Below, piece after piece: positions 27,161 through 37,235 of a DNA stretch of 64,000 bases (position 1 is its first letter; each line of letters begins with the position of its first letter). The stretch covers positions 2,852,001 through 2,916,000 of the forward strand of contig NZ_CP021235.1 of assembly GCF_003585765.1 (NCBI RefSeq), in the 5' to 3' direction. This DNA is from Pontibacter actiniarum. Its GTDB lineage: Bacteria > Bacteroidota > Bacteroidia > Cytophagales > Hymenobacteraceae. A model generated the notes under the pieces. That model made no database searches and was not told the DNA's origin. It saw nothing but the letters and a program-made list of their open reading frames with translations. A program made the translations under genes and the position numbers.

Positions 27161-28362
27161 TAAACTAGACGTAAACGTTTACGAGGAGCAGTGGCAACAG
27201 CCTCCTCATTGCTCCCAGAGTCCGCTTTCTTGCGTTGCTTGTACTCCATGAAAGCCATAATTACAAAGAAGAGGAAATACATAACTTGACTTTTTTGCCT
27301 TATAACAATACCAAGATTAGACATAACAAATGACAGGGCAACTGATGATGAAAGAAATATGACTAGACTCATCTTTACCATTGATGAAGATTTCTTTAGG
27401 AAAGGAATGAAGTCTTTGTCCACAAGCTTCCAAGTCAGCAGCAAGTATAACAGATTTTCTAATGAAATATATAAAGCAAGAGCTCCGGAAGCATCAAAGA
27501 AAAGTGGTCTAAACCAAAATGTAAAAAGCTTGACAGGTAGAGGGTAACTGCTCATGTCAACTCCAGAACCGGCTTTCGCTAAATGGCCTGCTCGTGTCTC
27601 GGCAAATTCATCAAAACTTTCAAGTGGATTCTCAGCGTCTATGTTAGCAACAGCCAAGATCTCATCATACATTAAAGCTAAACTACCTACAAAAGCTAAG
27701 TAGACAAACAACTTCTGATACAGCGGTACCCTCTCCTGACCAGTAAAAAAGCCTAATACTGCTCCAACCCCTAAAAACAGAAACATGTGTGGCCTAATGC
27801 TATAAACTATAAAAGAACCTATAATTAAAGCCATCAACCGCTTCTGCGGAAACTTCATAGCATAAGCAAACAATCCTATACCTAAAAATATAAGTGAACC
27901 TTTCCCTAAGGAGGCAGTCCAGAAATGCATGTTTGGCAGAAAGAGTAACAGGGTTAACAAGTCATAGTTGAGGAACTTAATATTCAGCCTAACATTTTCC
28001 TTAAAGAAGATATAAAAGTAAATAAATCCAATGTACCCAAACCATGAAAATAAAGCCATAATGGCTTCATAAGAAAAGTTTAAGCCATTGATAAAAGGAG
28101 AAGCTATGAATTCTATAAATTTTGTATCTGTTCCATAAGAGGTTACCCATGTGGAAAAACGCGAAGTGCGTTCATAATATCCATTCGAATCTGAAGGGTT
28201 ATAAGTAGCATAAAGATAATAGATAAACCAAAATAACACATGGAAAAAGTACAATTTACTCAGCAACCCAACTGATATAAAAGTATGCTTATTCTTAAAG
28301 TGCCCCAAAATGGGTTGATTAACAGCAAACAATAAAAGAATAAGAATAATCGCCCCTACCAT
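27160..28362 (-). CDS. polytopic membrane protein, possible Wzy-type polymerase
   Basis: 400 aa with about ten hydrophobic segments spread along the whole length, a loop rich in charged residues (AVANIDAENPLESFDEFAET) in the second half and a basic C-terminus. It lies among glycosyltransferase genes, where O-antigen or EPS polymerases (Wzy/EpsG type) are expected. These are too divergent for a firm call by eye, and no diagnostic motif is seen. A fold-level comparison with EpsG/Wzy profiles would decide. Confidence 0.6.
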   Translation of the reverse strand: MVGAIILILLLFAVNQPILGHFKNKHTFISVGLLSKLYFFHVLFWFIYYLYATYNPSDSNGYYERTSRFSTWVTSYGTDTKFIEFIASPFINGLNFSYEAIMALFSWFGYIGFIYFYIFFKENVRLNIKFLNYDLLTLLLFLPNMHFWTASLGKGSLIFLGIGLFAYAMKFPQKRLMALIIGSFIVYSIRPHMFLFLGVGAVLGFFTGQERVPLYQKLFVYLAFVGSLALMYDEILAVANIDAENPLESFDEFAETRAGHLAKAGSGVDMSSYPLPVKLFTFWFRPLFFDASGALALYISLENLLYLLLTWKLVDKDFIPFLKKSSSMVKMSLVIFLSSSVALSFVMSNLGIVIRQKSQVMYFLFFVIMAFMEYKQRKKADSGSNEEAVATAPRKRLRLV

Positions 28363-28444
28363 CTTACAATATCAAGTTAATTTCTATTAATGACCGTTAC
28401 CTGTTTCAGGACTAGCTTATTATTAAATAGCAACCTCAAAATAC

Positions 28445-30280
28445 TTAAACCTGCTTTTGATTCTTATACCATATTTCCATTGTCAGTAAGCTAAATAAAA
28501 TCTTAGCTCGCTTATCTTTTGAGATATTTAATGTTCCATTCATTAGGCGCTGAACCAGCTTAGGATCTATTACTTCCTTATAAAGGCAGTCGCTACTGTT
28601 CACATAATCTTTAAGAAGTGGGTTTATATCTTTATCAACCAAATTGATGATTGGCACTTCAAATCCCTTCTTCGGCAGTTTATCATTGCCTGCCGGAAGG
28701 TACTGACTGGCAAGCTTGCGCAACAAGTATTTTGTTGTCCCTCCCCTGATCTTTAAGTTATCCGAAAGGCTTGGTGCAAATTCCATAATCTCTTTAGACA
28801 GGAACGGAGACCTGCCCTCTAAGGAACTTTGCATGGAACTTATATCTATCTTCTTGAGCAGGATATAAGGTAGAATTCCTTGAAAATCGGTCAACATTAT
28901 CTTTCTTAAGCCCGAAATGTTTTTTGAAAAATTTCGAGCTACAAGGGTCTGAAAAGAGGGTTCAGGTTGAACTTTATAATCACGTTTATAGTCGAAGAGT
29001 ACATCTGTACTTGCACTAAGATACTGCTCAAAATCGTTCCTGCTACTTAGCTTCACGAGTCGGTACAGATAGTTGTACATATTCATTTTAGAGGCAGGAG
29101 CAGGTAAAAAAGGAGCTACAGCTTTAGATGCCCCCTTTACAACACCATTTCTAAAAAAAGAATGCGCAAAAGGTACATACCTCCTGTAACCGCCAAACAA
29201 TTCATCCCCTCCATCTCCGTTGATGATCACTGTAACATGCTTTTTGGCTTCTCTAGCTACATAGTAAGACGGGATCTGAGAATCATCCATAAAGGGTTCA
29301 CCATATGCTCTAACAATGCTTTCAAAATCATTTGTTAGCTTATCGTATGAAACCTCCAGTTCTTGATGATTTGTATTTAGATACTTAGCAACTTGTTTCG
29401 CAACGACAGACTCATCATACTCATTTTGGAACTTCACTGTAAAAGTTCTTAGATTAGGTTTCAACTCAGAAGCCATCGCAGCCATTATGCCACTATCGAT
29501 ACCTCCGCTCAAAAAACACCCTACTTCTAAGTCACTACTTTCTACACGCCTCTTTACTGCAATTTTTAACTTTTCATCGAGCAACGCTAACGCCTCCTGC
29601 TCCTGAAGTTCCAGCACTTGCTCATAGTAAGGCTCTATGGACCACCACTGTTGTTGCTCGGACATAGATAAGTTCTCTACATCTATAGAAATTCTATGTC
29701 CTGGCTGAAGCTCATAAATATCTTTGTAAGGTGTATTTTTACCATATACCATACCTGTTTGCAGGTATTCTGCAATGGAAGGTAAGTATATACTTGGCCT
29801 CATGATCTTCTGCAAGAGATTTTGCTCACTACCAAAGTAGATACCATCATCCGCAACCCCTATATAAAGAGGCTTTTTGCCTGCTCTGTCTCTTAGCAGA
29901 AACACCTTACCCTGCTTTTTATCAAAAAGAGCTATCGCAAACATGCCATCCATGTGAGAAAGCATATCAAGCCCTAATTGCTTATACATTAGTAGCACTG
30001 TCTCTGTATCAGATCGAGTTTTACCTGTAAGGCCAAATTTAGTTCTTAGCTCTTGGTGGTTATAGATTTCACCGTTAAATATAATAGCAAGGCCTTCATC
30101 GTCCATAGGTTGAGTTCCGCCCTCAATATCAACAATACTTAACCTGGCATGAAAGAAATGTACATTTTGAGCATAAGTTTTATGTACTTGCCCATCAGGT
30201 CCTCGGTGGCATAACATCTCTGTTGCCACGTGCATATCTCTTTCTCTCAAAGAGCCCACTTTACCAAAAATCCCACACAT
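28445..30280 (-). CDS. asnB: asparagine synthetase B-type glutamine amidotransferase
   Basis: 611 aa. The class II glutaminase domain (1 to about 200) has the nucleophile Cys2 in MCGIFGKVG, then LSIVDIEGGTQPM and FNGEIYNHQEL. The synthetase domain has the ATP P-loop LSGGIDSGIMAAM (near 257) and INGDGGDELFGGYRRY (near 355). In glycan loci such proteins often amidate a uronic acid rather than aspartate. The nucleotide-sugar dehydrogenase at 51042 would supply a uronate. It is linked to the GNAT gene (one-base gap). Confidence 0.92.
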   Translation of the reverse strand: MCGIFGKVGSLRERDMHVATEMLCHRGPDGQVHKTYAQNVHFFHARLSIVDIEGGTQPMDDEGLAIIFNGEIYNHQELRTKFGLTGKTRSDTETVLLMYKQLGLDMLSHMDGMFAIALFDKKQGKVFLLRDRAGKKPLYIGVADDGIYFGSEQNLLQKIMRPSIYLPSIAEYLQTGMVYGKNTPYKDIYELQPGHRISIDVENLSMSEQQQWWSIEPYYEQVLELQEQEALALLDEKLKIAVKRRVESSDLEVGCFLSGGIDSGIMAAMASELKPNLRTFTVKFQNEYDESVVAKQVAKYLNTNHQELEVSYDKLTNDFESIVRAYGEPFMDDSQIPSYYVAREAKKHVTVIINGDGGDELFGGYRRYVPFAHSFFRNGVVKGASKAVAPFLPAPASKMNMYNYLYRLVKLSSRNDFEQYLSASTDVLFDYKRDYKVQPEPSFQTLVARNFSKNISGLRKIMLTDFQGILPYILLKKIDISSMQSSLEGRSPFLSKEIMEFAPSLSDNLKIRGGTTKYLLRKLASQYLPAGNDKLPKKGFEVPIINLVDKDINPLLKDYVNSSDCLYKEVIDPKLVQRLMNGTLNISKDKRAKILFSLLTMEIWYKNQKQV

Positions 30281-30281
30281 A

Positions 30282-31262
30282 CTAAAACAGTTCTAGATCG
30301 CCCAAATTAAATGACCAATTATTTGCATCTTCTACCCTAGTAATTAGCTCAGCATCATTCACTTCTCTGATAGTGATCTCTGGTGCGTACTTTTTTAACG
30401 AGAATACTCTGTAAGCTACTGTTTGCACAAAGTTCATTTTGTAGTTTGGAATGAAACTTATAACAGGTGTGCCTAGCTTACGTGCAAGACTATGATAGGC
30501 TTTTAAGGCAGTTGCTGACTCAGCAACTCCATCAGACCAAATTTCATCACAAATTCTCAACTCATAGAACCGTCCCCTCATCTTGAGGTGAAAGAAAAGC
30601 ATTATTGCTCTTTCTTTACCTTCGTACACATAAGAACCGTAAGGTATCTCAGGGATAAGTTGGTAACGCCACCTAAAGTACGCAAGGGTATGATGTGTAT
30701 GTACCAAACCTTGTGAAGAAGCAGGTTTGAAAGGTAAATTATCGAAGTCAACCTTCTGCAAAGAACCTCTATACTTCTCAAACCTTTCTAAAGCCTTCCT
30801 ACTAAATGCCAGCGCTATACTTCCAACTACATTTGGCTTGCCTAGTACTTTCCATCCCATTTTAAGGTAGCCGGGTTTGGATTGAGTATTTGGAGTATTA
30901 TAGATAAAACAGGAAGGCTCTGTCTGCTTGAGCTCCTGAATTAGTGCTTTTGTTAATTTTGAGAATATACCTTTCCCACGGTAATCTGGATGAGTCGCTG
31001 TATCAACTGCTCTAAAGGCAGGAATGTTCTTACTGTTAAGCTCCCATCTCCAGCGCATAAACGCACGCAAGCCAATTAGCTTATCTTTATCGAAAGCGAG
31101 CAAAACAGGGGATCTACCAAAAGGATTATCGATGTGCTTCCACCTCCAGAAGGTTTCTACTGGGGCCCCTCCATCACTACCTAACGAAAGCTCAAATAAA
31201 TCCAGAATTGCGGGTAAGTCCTGCTCCGTTGCTGCTCTTACTTCATACTCCATATTTTGCAT
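30282..31262 (-). CDS. GNAT-family acyltransferase
   Basis: About 326 aa from the ATG at 31260-31262; a second ATG three codons later is equally possible, and the TTG at 31277 is less likely. The acetyl-CoA loop is seen as HPDYRGKGIFSKL in the first half, after YEVRAATEQDLPAILDLF. The C-terminal half repeats a GNAT-like pattern without the loop, a two-domain layout seen in amino-sugar N-acyltransferases and FemAB-like proteins. It could acylate an amino sugar of the glycan. Its start lies inside the 3' end of the glycosyltransferase gene at 31243. Confidence 0.8.
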   Translation of the reverse strand: MQNMEYEVRAATEQDLPAILDLFELSLGSDGGAPVETFWRWKHIDNPFGRSPVLLAFDKDKLIGLRAFMRWRWELNSKNIPAFRAVDTATHPDYRGKGIFSKLTKALIQELKQTEPSCFIYNTPNTQSKPGYLKMGWKVLGKPNVVGSIALAFSRKALERFEKYRGSLQKVDFDNLPFKPASSQGLVHTHHTLAYFRWRYQLIPEIPYGSYVYEGKERAIMLFFHLKMRGRFYELRICDEIWSDGVAESATALKAYHSLARKLGTPVISFIPNYKMNFVQTVAYRVFSLKKYAPEITIREVNDAELITRVEDANNWSFNLGDLELF

Positions 31263-32361
31263 ACTGCTTATACACAACCTCTAATTTTTGTACCATGTTC
31301 TTCATGCTAAAACGTTGCTCTACTCTCTCACGCGCATTAGCAGCTAAAGTGGTACGCTTCTCTTTATCTTGCAATAATAAGTTCACGTTTTTTTCAAGAG
31401 CTACCACATCACCTGCATCACATAATAGCCCTGACACTCCATTCTCGACCACCTCGGGTACTCCTCCAACAGCTGTAGAAACTATTGCACAAGACATACT
31501 CATTGCTTCTAGCAGTGCAATTGGAAGCCCCTCAAAATCAGAAGTCATCAGATAAACATCTGCCATATTAAAGTATGGCTTCACATTTTCTTGTAGACCT
31601 GCGAAATGCACCTTCCCTTGAGATCGTAAGGGCTCAGCCAGAACTTTCAGCTTTTCTTTTTCAGGCCCATCACCAACAATAATGAAAGAAACCTTGTCAT
31701 TCGTACTGCACACTCCTTCAGCAACTTTTAAAAAGTTATCAAGTCTTTTTTGTTCACGGAAAACCGCAGCAGTTGCAACAACTAGGTTATCGGCAGGAAT
31801 TTCTAATTTGGAACGAAAGCCTGCATCTTCTGATGTTTTTCTAAAGGAACCTGTGTCTACACCATTAAGTATCAGCTTAATTTTCTCTGGGCTAACAAAC
31901 TTTTTTAGAGCTACTTCAGCGTCTCTAGATACAGGTATTATTAGTTGGTTCAGAGAAATAGTTAAGCGGCTCGCGAACTTTGTTAAGCTATGATACCGGG
32001 AAAAATTGTTATGCTCTGTATAAATAACTGGCACACCTGTTAGCTTAGCAGCTATTCTACCTGCTATTCCGGCCCATGGCAAATGGCAATGGACTAAATT
32101 AATACCCTGTTCACGTATATATCGGACCAAGCTGGGTACTTTTTGAAAAATTTGTATGTTATTAGACGCTTCAAAGCAACTAACTACTCCACCATTATTT
32201 TTGATAGCTTCAACCATTTGGTTTTTCCAAGGGAGGAAGTAGATGTAGTGGAATTCAAACTCAACTTTATTATGATACTTCAACGTCTCAGGTAGCAGCA
32301 TCTCAGCTCCACCTCTACCTAGAGACTTTATAACGTGAAGAACTTTTATCTTTTGCGACAT
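31243..32361 (-). CDS. family 4 glycosyltransferase
   Basis: A 372-aa GT-B enzyme. N-terminus KIKVLHVIKSLGRGGAEMLL (acceptor domain), then LVHCHLPWAGIAGRIAAKL. The donor domain has RFSMKN near the end and the EX7E motif DFEGLPIALLEAMSMSCAIV. The N-terminal motif starts only four codons in, so the ATG at 32359-32361 is firm and the 47-base overlap with the upstream family 2 gene is real. Donor sugar unknown. Confidence 0.88.
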   Translation of the reverse strand: MSQKIKVLHVIKSLGRGGAEMLLPETLKYHNKVEFEFHYIYFLPWKNQMVEAIKNNGGVVSCFEASNNIQIFQKVPSLVRYIREQGINLVHCHLPWAGIAGRIAAKLTGVPVIYTEHNNFSRYHSLTKFASRLTISLNQLIIPVSRDAEVALKKFVSPEKIKLILNGVDTGSFRKTSEDAGFRSKLEIPADNLVVATAAVFREQKRLDNFLKVAEGVCSTNDKVSFIIVGDGPEKEKLKVLAEPLRSQGKVHFAGLQENVKPYFNMADVYLMTSDFEGLPIALLEAMSMSCAIVSTAVGGVPEVVENGVSGLLCDAGDVVALEKNVNLLLQDKEKRTTLAANARERVEQRFSMKNMVQKLEVVYKQYAKYGV

Positions 32362-33157
32362 GAGGATCTATTGTTTTACCTAATTTCTTGGTTACTCCAT
32401 GAACCGTTCCACGGAAAAACCATTCTAGCTTTGCTGATTTATTATTTTCCTTGAGCAATATAGCCCCCAATAACTTAACCCAACTTCTAACTAGTTTATA
32501 GGCTCTTAAAGTTGTGCGCTCCTTCACATACAAGCGCATGTAAAGCATATTACGAACTGTATAATAGTACCGCCAGGGTTGCCTGTAATTTGTGACTCTT
32601 GTCGTAAAATGAACGCCCTTGGCAGCCGGAACCCATTTAAGGGGATAGTTAAATTTATCTCTCATCCTGTCCATTAGGTACTCCGAATCCTCGGCCCAGA
32701 AAAAAAAGTCTTTGCGGGGATAACCAACGTGCTTTATAACTTGCATGGGTATAAGCACCCCCCACCATCCCGGCATTCTCCTTGTCGCAAAATCTTTTTC
32801 ACGTATGTAGGGAAAGACTACTGTTTTATCATTCGTAGAGTTTAGCAGGACTTCCAAGCAGCTATCGAACGGGAAGAAATCATCATCCATCATCCAAACA
32901 TAGTCAACATTTGTTTTTTCTGCGAAGAACTTAACCCCTTCATAAAATCCACCTGCCGGGCCTGTATTTTCGCTTAAGTAAATTTTTTCAATGTTATCCA
33001 TTGAATCAAGATACTCCCGCGTTCCATCAAGTGAATTGTTATCAACTACTAAAACTTGAATAGACTTATGTGTTTGCGCCAGAACTTTGCAAAGGGTTAT
33101 CTTGAGAAGTTTCAGGCGATTGCAGGTTAGAATTATAACCCCAACAGATTTATTCAT
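32315..33157 (-). CDS. family 2 glycosyltransferase
   Basis: A 280-aa GT-A enzyme. It begins KSVGVIILTCNRLKLLKITL, carries LVVDNNSLDGT (near residues 36-46) and the metal-binding MMDDDFFPF (near 92-100), and later WGVLIPMQVI and FFWAEDSEYLMDR. The pattern is that of GlfT2- or rhamnosyltransferase-like enzymes that use UDP- or dTDP-sugars. The last 15 codons overlap the start of the next gene in another frame. Confidence 0.88.
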   Translation of the reverse strand: MNKSVGVIILTCNRLKLLKITLCKVLAQTHKSIQVLVVDNNSLDGTREYLDSMDNIEKIYLSENTGPAGGFYEGVKFFAEKTNVDYVWMMDDDFFPFDSCLEVLLNSTNDKTVVFPYIREKDFATRRMPGWWGVLIPMQVIKHVGYPRKDFFFWAEDSEYLMDRMRDKFNYPLKWVPAAKGVHFTTRVTNYRQPWRYYYTVRNMLYMRLYVKERTTLRAYKLVRSWVKLLGAILLKENNKSAKLEWFFRGTVHGVTKKLGKTIDPHVAKDKSSSRYKVSR

Positions 33158-33187
33158 GAGAAATTAAAATTATAGCCTGTGTGCATC

Positions 33188-34285
33188 TTAGATTCTATTA
33201 GACAACTTTTGATATAGGTTAGCAAAAGAACTGGCTATGTTTTTATTCATATACTTCTCTTCCACCATGCTTAAGGCACACCCCACTAAACTTGAAACTT
33301 TTGATTTATTAGTTAAGCAGTTATTTACAGCCTGGGCAAAGGCTTCTTCTTCTCCACGTTCTACTAACCAACCTGTTTTATCAGGTATTACCACTTCACT
33401 TATTCCGCCCACATTATTCGCAACAACAGGTGTTTCATACAGCATCGCTTCTAAAATCACGCCTGGCAAACCCTCAATTACACTAGGCAGAAGAAGCGCA
33501 TCTCCATGCGCAATATACTCCAGGGGGTTGTTTATGAAGCCTGTGAAGCTAACTCTATTTGCTATCCCCATATGCTGAACGCTTTCTTCGACGTCTTTTC
33601 TAAGAGGTCCATCACCAATAAGCCAAAGATGCACGTTAGGTACTAACTCAATTATCCTTTTATAGATCCGCAACAAGCCAACATGATTTTTTTCAAAAGT
33701 GAAACCTCCTACATGCACTAGGTTTTTAGATCCAGAGAAGGCAGTACGAGCAAAAGGGTTACTAACACGTAACTTAGGCTCCAAACCTATCGGAATAGTT
33801 AAGGTCTTTTTTGCCAATTCTGGAAAGAGCCTCACTATGTCACCTCTTGAATAATCGCTTACTGATGCAACTGCATCAACTTTACTTAGCAAAAACCTTG
33901 TGTAAACTTTTTGTAACGGATTCTTTAGATAAGAACTTAGCGTACTTGCATTACGGAACACAATTGGCTGAGGCCATTTGTGCAACAGCTTTGAAAACAC
34001 AGCATATTTTAATGTATCTCCAGCATTCGCTTGTATAACATCAGGGTTCATTTCCTTTATAACATCCGCTAACGCTTTCCAACCATTTTTATCCCAAAGG
34101 CGAGCTTGAGCATTTGCACCTAGCAATTGGTAGTTGTTTCTCTTAAACTTACCAGCTTCGTTCCCAGCATACAGTGCTAGTAATTTGGAGGCGTGTCCTT
34201 GCTGTTCTAAATTATCAGATAATTGAGCTGCGAAAGTTTCAGCACCACGAGGTTGTGGCTTTTGAATTAACTGCAGGATTTCCAT
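33188..34285 (-). CDS. family 4 glycosyltransferase
   Basis: A 365-aa GT-B enzyme. The ATG at 34283-34285 (MEILQLIQKPQPRGAETFAA) is chosen over a TTG four codons earlier. The donor domain has LVHVGGFTFEKNHVGLLRIY and VIEGLPGVILEAMLYETPVV, with the usual Glu pair. The protein is strongly AT-coded like its neighbours. The acceptor is unknown. A -7-like TACATTTG lies only ten bases before the start at 34295-34302, probably too close to act for this gene. Confidence 0.87.
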   Translation of the reverse strand: MEILQLIQKPQPRGAETFAAQLSDNLEQQGHASKLLALYAGNEAGKFKRNNYQLLGANAQARLWDKNGWKALADVIKEMNPDVIQANAGDTLKYAVFSKLLHKWPQPIVFRNASTLSSYLKNPLQKVYTRFLLSKVDAVASVSDYSRGDIVRLFPELAKKTLTIPIGLEPKLRVSNPFARTAFSGSKNLVHVGGFTFEKNHVGLLRIYKRIIELVPNVHLWLIGDGPLRKDVEESVQHMGIANRVSFTGFINNPLEYIAHGDALLLPSVIEGLPGVILEAMLYETPVVANNVGGISEVVIPDKTGWLVERGEEEAFAQAVNNCLTNKSKVSSLVGCALSMVEEKYMNKNIASSFANLYQKLSNRI

Positions 34286-34491
34286 GTCTATATTCAAATG
34301 TAAGCAGGCAAAATCTTTTGATCCTGATAGTAATTTAGAAGTAAAAAAATGTGCTTAACTTCATGAAAAGAATAAATCAAGAATTTAGGTTGGCTACAGA
34401 ATTAGTATTTACATTTAACTAGCTTAAAGGAACAGTGGCAACAGTTTGATAAACCACTTACGAGCCTCTACATATTTGCTGACCTGTCTAC

Positions 34492-35643
34492 TTAATTTAT
34501 AGAATTATGTTTGCCTAATTTTTGGTAAAGCTGTAACATCTTTTCGTGCACCACCTCCAGGTCGAAGTTTGCTTCAAAGTTTTCTCTACTTTTGATTCCG
34601 TATTTAGCACAGGATTCAGGAGACTTATAAAAGAACTCTATCGTCTTAGCGATTGAGCTTACATCAAGCGAATCAAAAAGTGCAGCATTTTGCCCTACTT
34701 TAACGACCTCTCGTAGTACATCAATGTTATTACAAGCAATGGGCAAACCTGCAGCCTGAGCTTCAATAACAGCCCCTCCCAACCCTTCATAAAATGAGCT
34801 AAAAGCAAATAAGTTGCAGCTGCGTAATATTTCAGGAACATCATGTCTATATCCGGCGAGGCAAACAGAAGCGTTCAAGTTATTTTGAGAAACGAAAGTT
34901 TTCATTTCTTTTGTACAGGTTCCATCTCTACCTAATATAATAAGCTTTACATCAGTAAATCCTTTTTCAGCGAGTAGTTTAAAGGCTTTCAGAAGCTGAA
35001 GTTGTCCCTTTTGGAACTCATGCCTGCCGGTATTGACTACGATAAAGTCAGATTTGTTTACCCCAAACTCCTGCATAGAATCTTTAGGGGATACTTTAGC
35101 AGCATTTCTCCCTCTGTAGATAACAGTTATTTTATTGGAGGGTATATTTAACTGCTCAACATAGTGGTGCTTCACAGCGTCAGTAATACTATGGAAATGA
35201 TCTACAAATTTATTAGCTGTCAATTTGTCTATCATCTTATAAAGTCTCAGTCCCAATTTATTTACTTTAGGGTCCAAGAATCTTTGTTCAGAATAAGTCG
35301 TGTTAACCAAGCTTTCCAGATGCACAAACTTAGCTTTAAGTTTACAGAGCCTTACACGTAAATTTGAACGAAAAAGAACGGAGTGCACAACTGTTATTGC
35401 TTTCTCATGAATTACAGTAGCTATATAGCTAACCTGCTTTAGAAAACTAAGGTGATCTAAAAAATGAATAGTGTAACCCTTCGATAACATGTCCTGCTGT
35501 ACACCTATACTCCTTTTATCTAAGCAAATAATCTCAAAAGGGACTTGTACACGTGCTAAATAATCACAAAGGACTTGGGTTGATCTTTCCGCACCCCCAG
35601 AACCAAGTGAGTCGATTACTATCAGAACTTTAAGTTTATTCAT
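34492..35643 (-). CDS. family 4 glycosyltransferase
   Basis: 383 aa. N-terminus LKVLIVIDSLGSGGAERSTQ, a mid-domain with VLFRSNLRVRLCKLK, and the donor domain with VVNTGRHEFQKGQLQLLKAF and SSFYEGLGGAVIEAQAAGLP. It is the last gene before the gap holding the IS3 element, so in the present arrangement it begins the second part of the minus-strand glycan run. About 206 bases separate it from the next glycosyltransferase gene. Confidence 0.87.
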   Translation of the reverse strand: MNKLKVLIVIDSLGSGGAERSTQVLCDYLARVQVPFEIICLDKRSIGVQQDMLSKGYTIHFLDHLSFLKQVSYIATVIHEKAITVVHSVLFRSNLRVRLCKLKAKFVHLESLVNTTYSEQRFLDPKVNKLGLRLYKMIDKLTANKFVDHFHSITDAVKHHYVEQLNIPSNKITVIYRGRNAAKVSPKDSMQEFGVNKSDFIVVNTGRHEFQKGQLQLLKAFKLLAEKGFTDVKLIILGRDGTCTKEMKTFVSQNNLNASVCLAGYRHDVPEILRSCNLFAFSSFYEGLGGAVIEAQAAGLPIACNNIDVLREVVKVGQNAALFDSLDVSSIAKTIEFFYKSPESCAKYGIKSRENFEANFDLEVVHEKMLQLYQKLGKHNSIN

Positions 35644-36048
35644 ATAATCCTTTATCGGGTATTCGGATTTTTAAGAAAATCTATTTTACAAGATATTAAG
35701 TGCAGGCAGAGTAAAGAGTATAATGTAAATTAAGTATGCCTTTCGTATTAACATTAAGTTTGTGAGACACCCTATTCCGCATCTTATACTTTGAAGCTAA
35801 TAAACAAAACAGTTCTAGACGCAAATCTGCACACCTTTAATATATTATCTTCATAACCGCAATTTAACCTTTTTATTGGTTAAAACCTTGACACTACATT
35901 CGGCCAGGAGGGTTCTCCTACAACTTATAATTCAATACAGTGTCCTTATCAAATCACTAAGGTTTGGAAAGAAGATTAGCCCTAGCAACATGTAAAAAGC
36001 TTTGTATCTAATTCTTGGTAACTGGTGCAAATGTCGGCTCCCCAACTT
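35644..36048. other. 405-bp AT-rich gap next to the IS element
   Basis: No gene is seen. It holds one AAGTATAA-type octamer (35784-35791). The region would be the promoter/leader area of the glycosyltransferase at 34492-35643, and insertion of the IS may have cut it off from upstream promoters. No remnant of a disrupted gene is recognised. Confidence 0.35.
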
Positions 36049-36138
36049 TAGAACTGCCTTGGAGTAGAATTTTCAACAAACTTAAATTCACTTCTGCTAC
36101 CACTGCTATGGGTGTTCATTGTGGGTAACCTGAGAGGG

Positions 36139-36981
36139 TTATCCACTGTGAACGCCCTGCGCGTTTGCCCTGGCGTACTCCACCGGGCTCATCCCTTGCA
36201 GGCTGTCATGGGGGCGGAGGTGGTTGTAGTCCTCCAGCCAACTCTGGGCTATCTGCCGGACCTGGTCCAGCGAGTCGAACAGGTGCGCATCCAGCACATG
36301 CTCCCTGAAGGTGCCGTTGAAGCGCTCAATGAAGGCATTCTGCGTCGGCTTGCCCGGCTGGATGTAGACGAACTCAATGCCCTGCACCCGGCTCCACTCC
36401 TCCGTCAGCGAGGCAACGAACTCCGGCCCGTTGTCCATCCGGATGCGCTTTGGCTTCTCCCTTCTCCTTATCAGGTGATTCAGCACCCACACCACCCGAT
36501 TGCTCTTCAAGGAGAAGTCCACCTCGATGTGCAAGGCCTCCCGGTTATAGTCGTCCATCACGTGAAAAGAGCGGAATTTCCTTCCGTTGGCCAGGGCATC
36601 GCTCATAAAGTCAACCGACCAGGTGTGGTTCGCCTCCTCAGGCACCTGCAGCGGCTCCTTTACCCGCTCGGGCAGCCGCTTCTTGGCTTTCCTCCTGATA
36701 CTCAGCCCGATGTTCTTGTAGACCCGGTGCATCCTCTTATGGTTCCAGGGCTTGCCTTCCCTGCGCAGCCGGTGGTAGGCTTTCCAGAAGCCCTCCCGCG
36801 GGTGCTGCTCGGCCTTCTGCCGCAGCGCCGCTTCCACGGCCGAGTCGTCCTTTTTGCTCTTGTAGTAGTAGACGCACTTGCTCAGTTTGAGCACACGGCA
36901 CGCCCTGCTGATGCCTACCTCCGGCAAAGAGGCCACTTCCTGAGCTATCTGTCGCTTCTGGCAGGGCGCTAAAGCTTTTTT
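36139..36981 (-). CDS. IS3-family transposase, OrfB part (DDE integrase core)
   Basis: The catalytic part, read after a -1 frameshift from orfA at 36975-36981; the open frame extends upstream to 37116 only as a shadow of orfA. An HTH_21-like region ([17 protein letters not shown]) is followed by the rve core with the DDE residues in [20 protein letters not shown] and [14 protein letters not shown]. The C-terminal end is [19 protein letters not shown]. All three acidic residues are present, so it could be active. It supplies strand transfer for the element's own movement. Confidence 0.88.
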   Translation of the reverse strand, partial: KKALAPCQKRQIAQEVASLPEVGISRACRVLKLSKCVYYYKSKKDDSAVEAALRQKAEQHPREGFWKAYHRLRREGKPWNHKRMHRVYKNIGLSIRRKAKKRLPERVKEPLQVPEEANHTWSVDFMSDALANGRKFRSFHVMDDYNREALHIEVDFSLKSNRVVWVLNHLIRRREKPKRIRMDNGPEFVASLTEEWSRVQGIEFVYIQPGKPTQNAFIERFNGTFREHVLDAHLFDSLDQVRQIAQSWLEDYNHLRPHDSLQGMSPVEYARANAQGVHSG

Positions 36982-37235
36982 TCGATTATCTCCTTTGCTA
37001 CTTTCAGGTCCAGCGCCAGCTCGGCGTACATGGCCTTGAGGCGGCGGTTCTCCTCCTCCAGCTCCTTCAGGCGCTTGAGCTCGGTGGCGTCCATGCCATT
37101 GTAGCGCTGGCGCCACTTGTAGAAGGCTGCCTGGCTCACGCCATGCTCACGGCTGATCTCTGCCGCACTCTTGCCTGCCTCGAACTCCTTGAGGATTTTG
37201 GCGATTTGCTGTGGGGTAAATGTTTTTCTCTTCAT
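36969..37235 (-). CDS. IS3-family transposase, OrfA part (helix-turn-helix)
   Basis: 88 aa. The helix-turn-helix ([20 protein letters not shown]) binds the terminal repeats. The C-terminal leucine zipper ([20 protein letters not shown]) holds the dimer. The ending [13 protein letters not shown] is typical of the IS407-like group. The last codons contain the slippery heptamer A AAA AAG, through which ribosomes pass into orfB. Confidence 0.9.
   Translation of the reverse strand: MKRKTFTPQQIAKILKEFEAGKSAAEISREHGVSQAAFYKWRQRYNGMDATELKRLKELEEENRRLKAMYAELALDLKVAKEIIEKKL
36975..36981 (-). promoter_or_regulatory. programmed -1 frameshift site
   Basis: The minus strand reads A AAA AAG (orfA codons GAA AAA AAG CTT TAG). 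A shift of -1 gives AAA AAA GCT TTA, which continues directly into the orfB frame. Confidence 0.75.

Noticed and set aside
36112..36972. 286-codon plus-strand open frame inside the IS
   Set aside because: Antisense to the transposase core; no independent motif.
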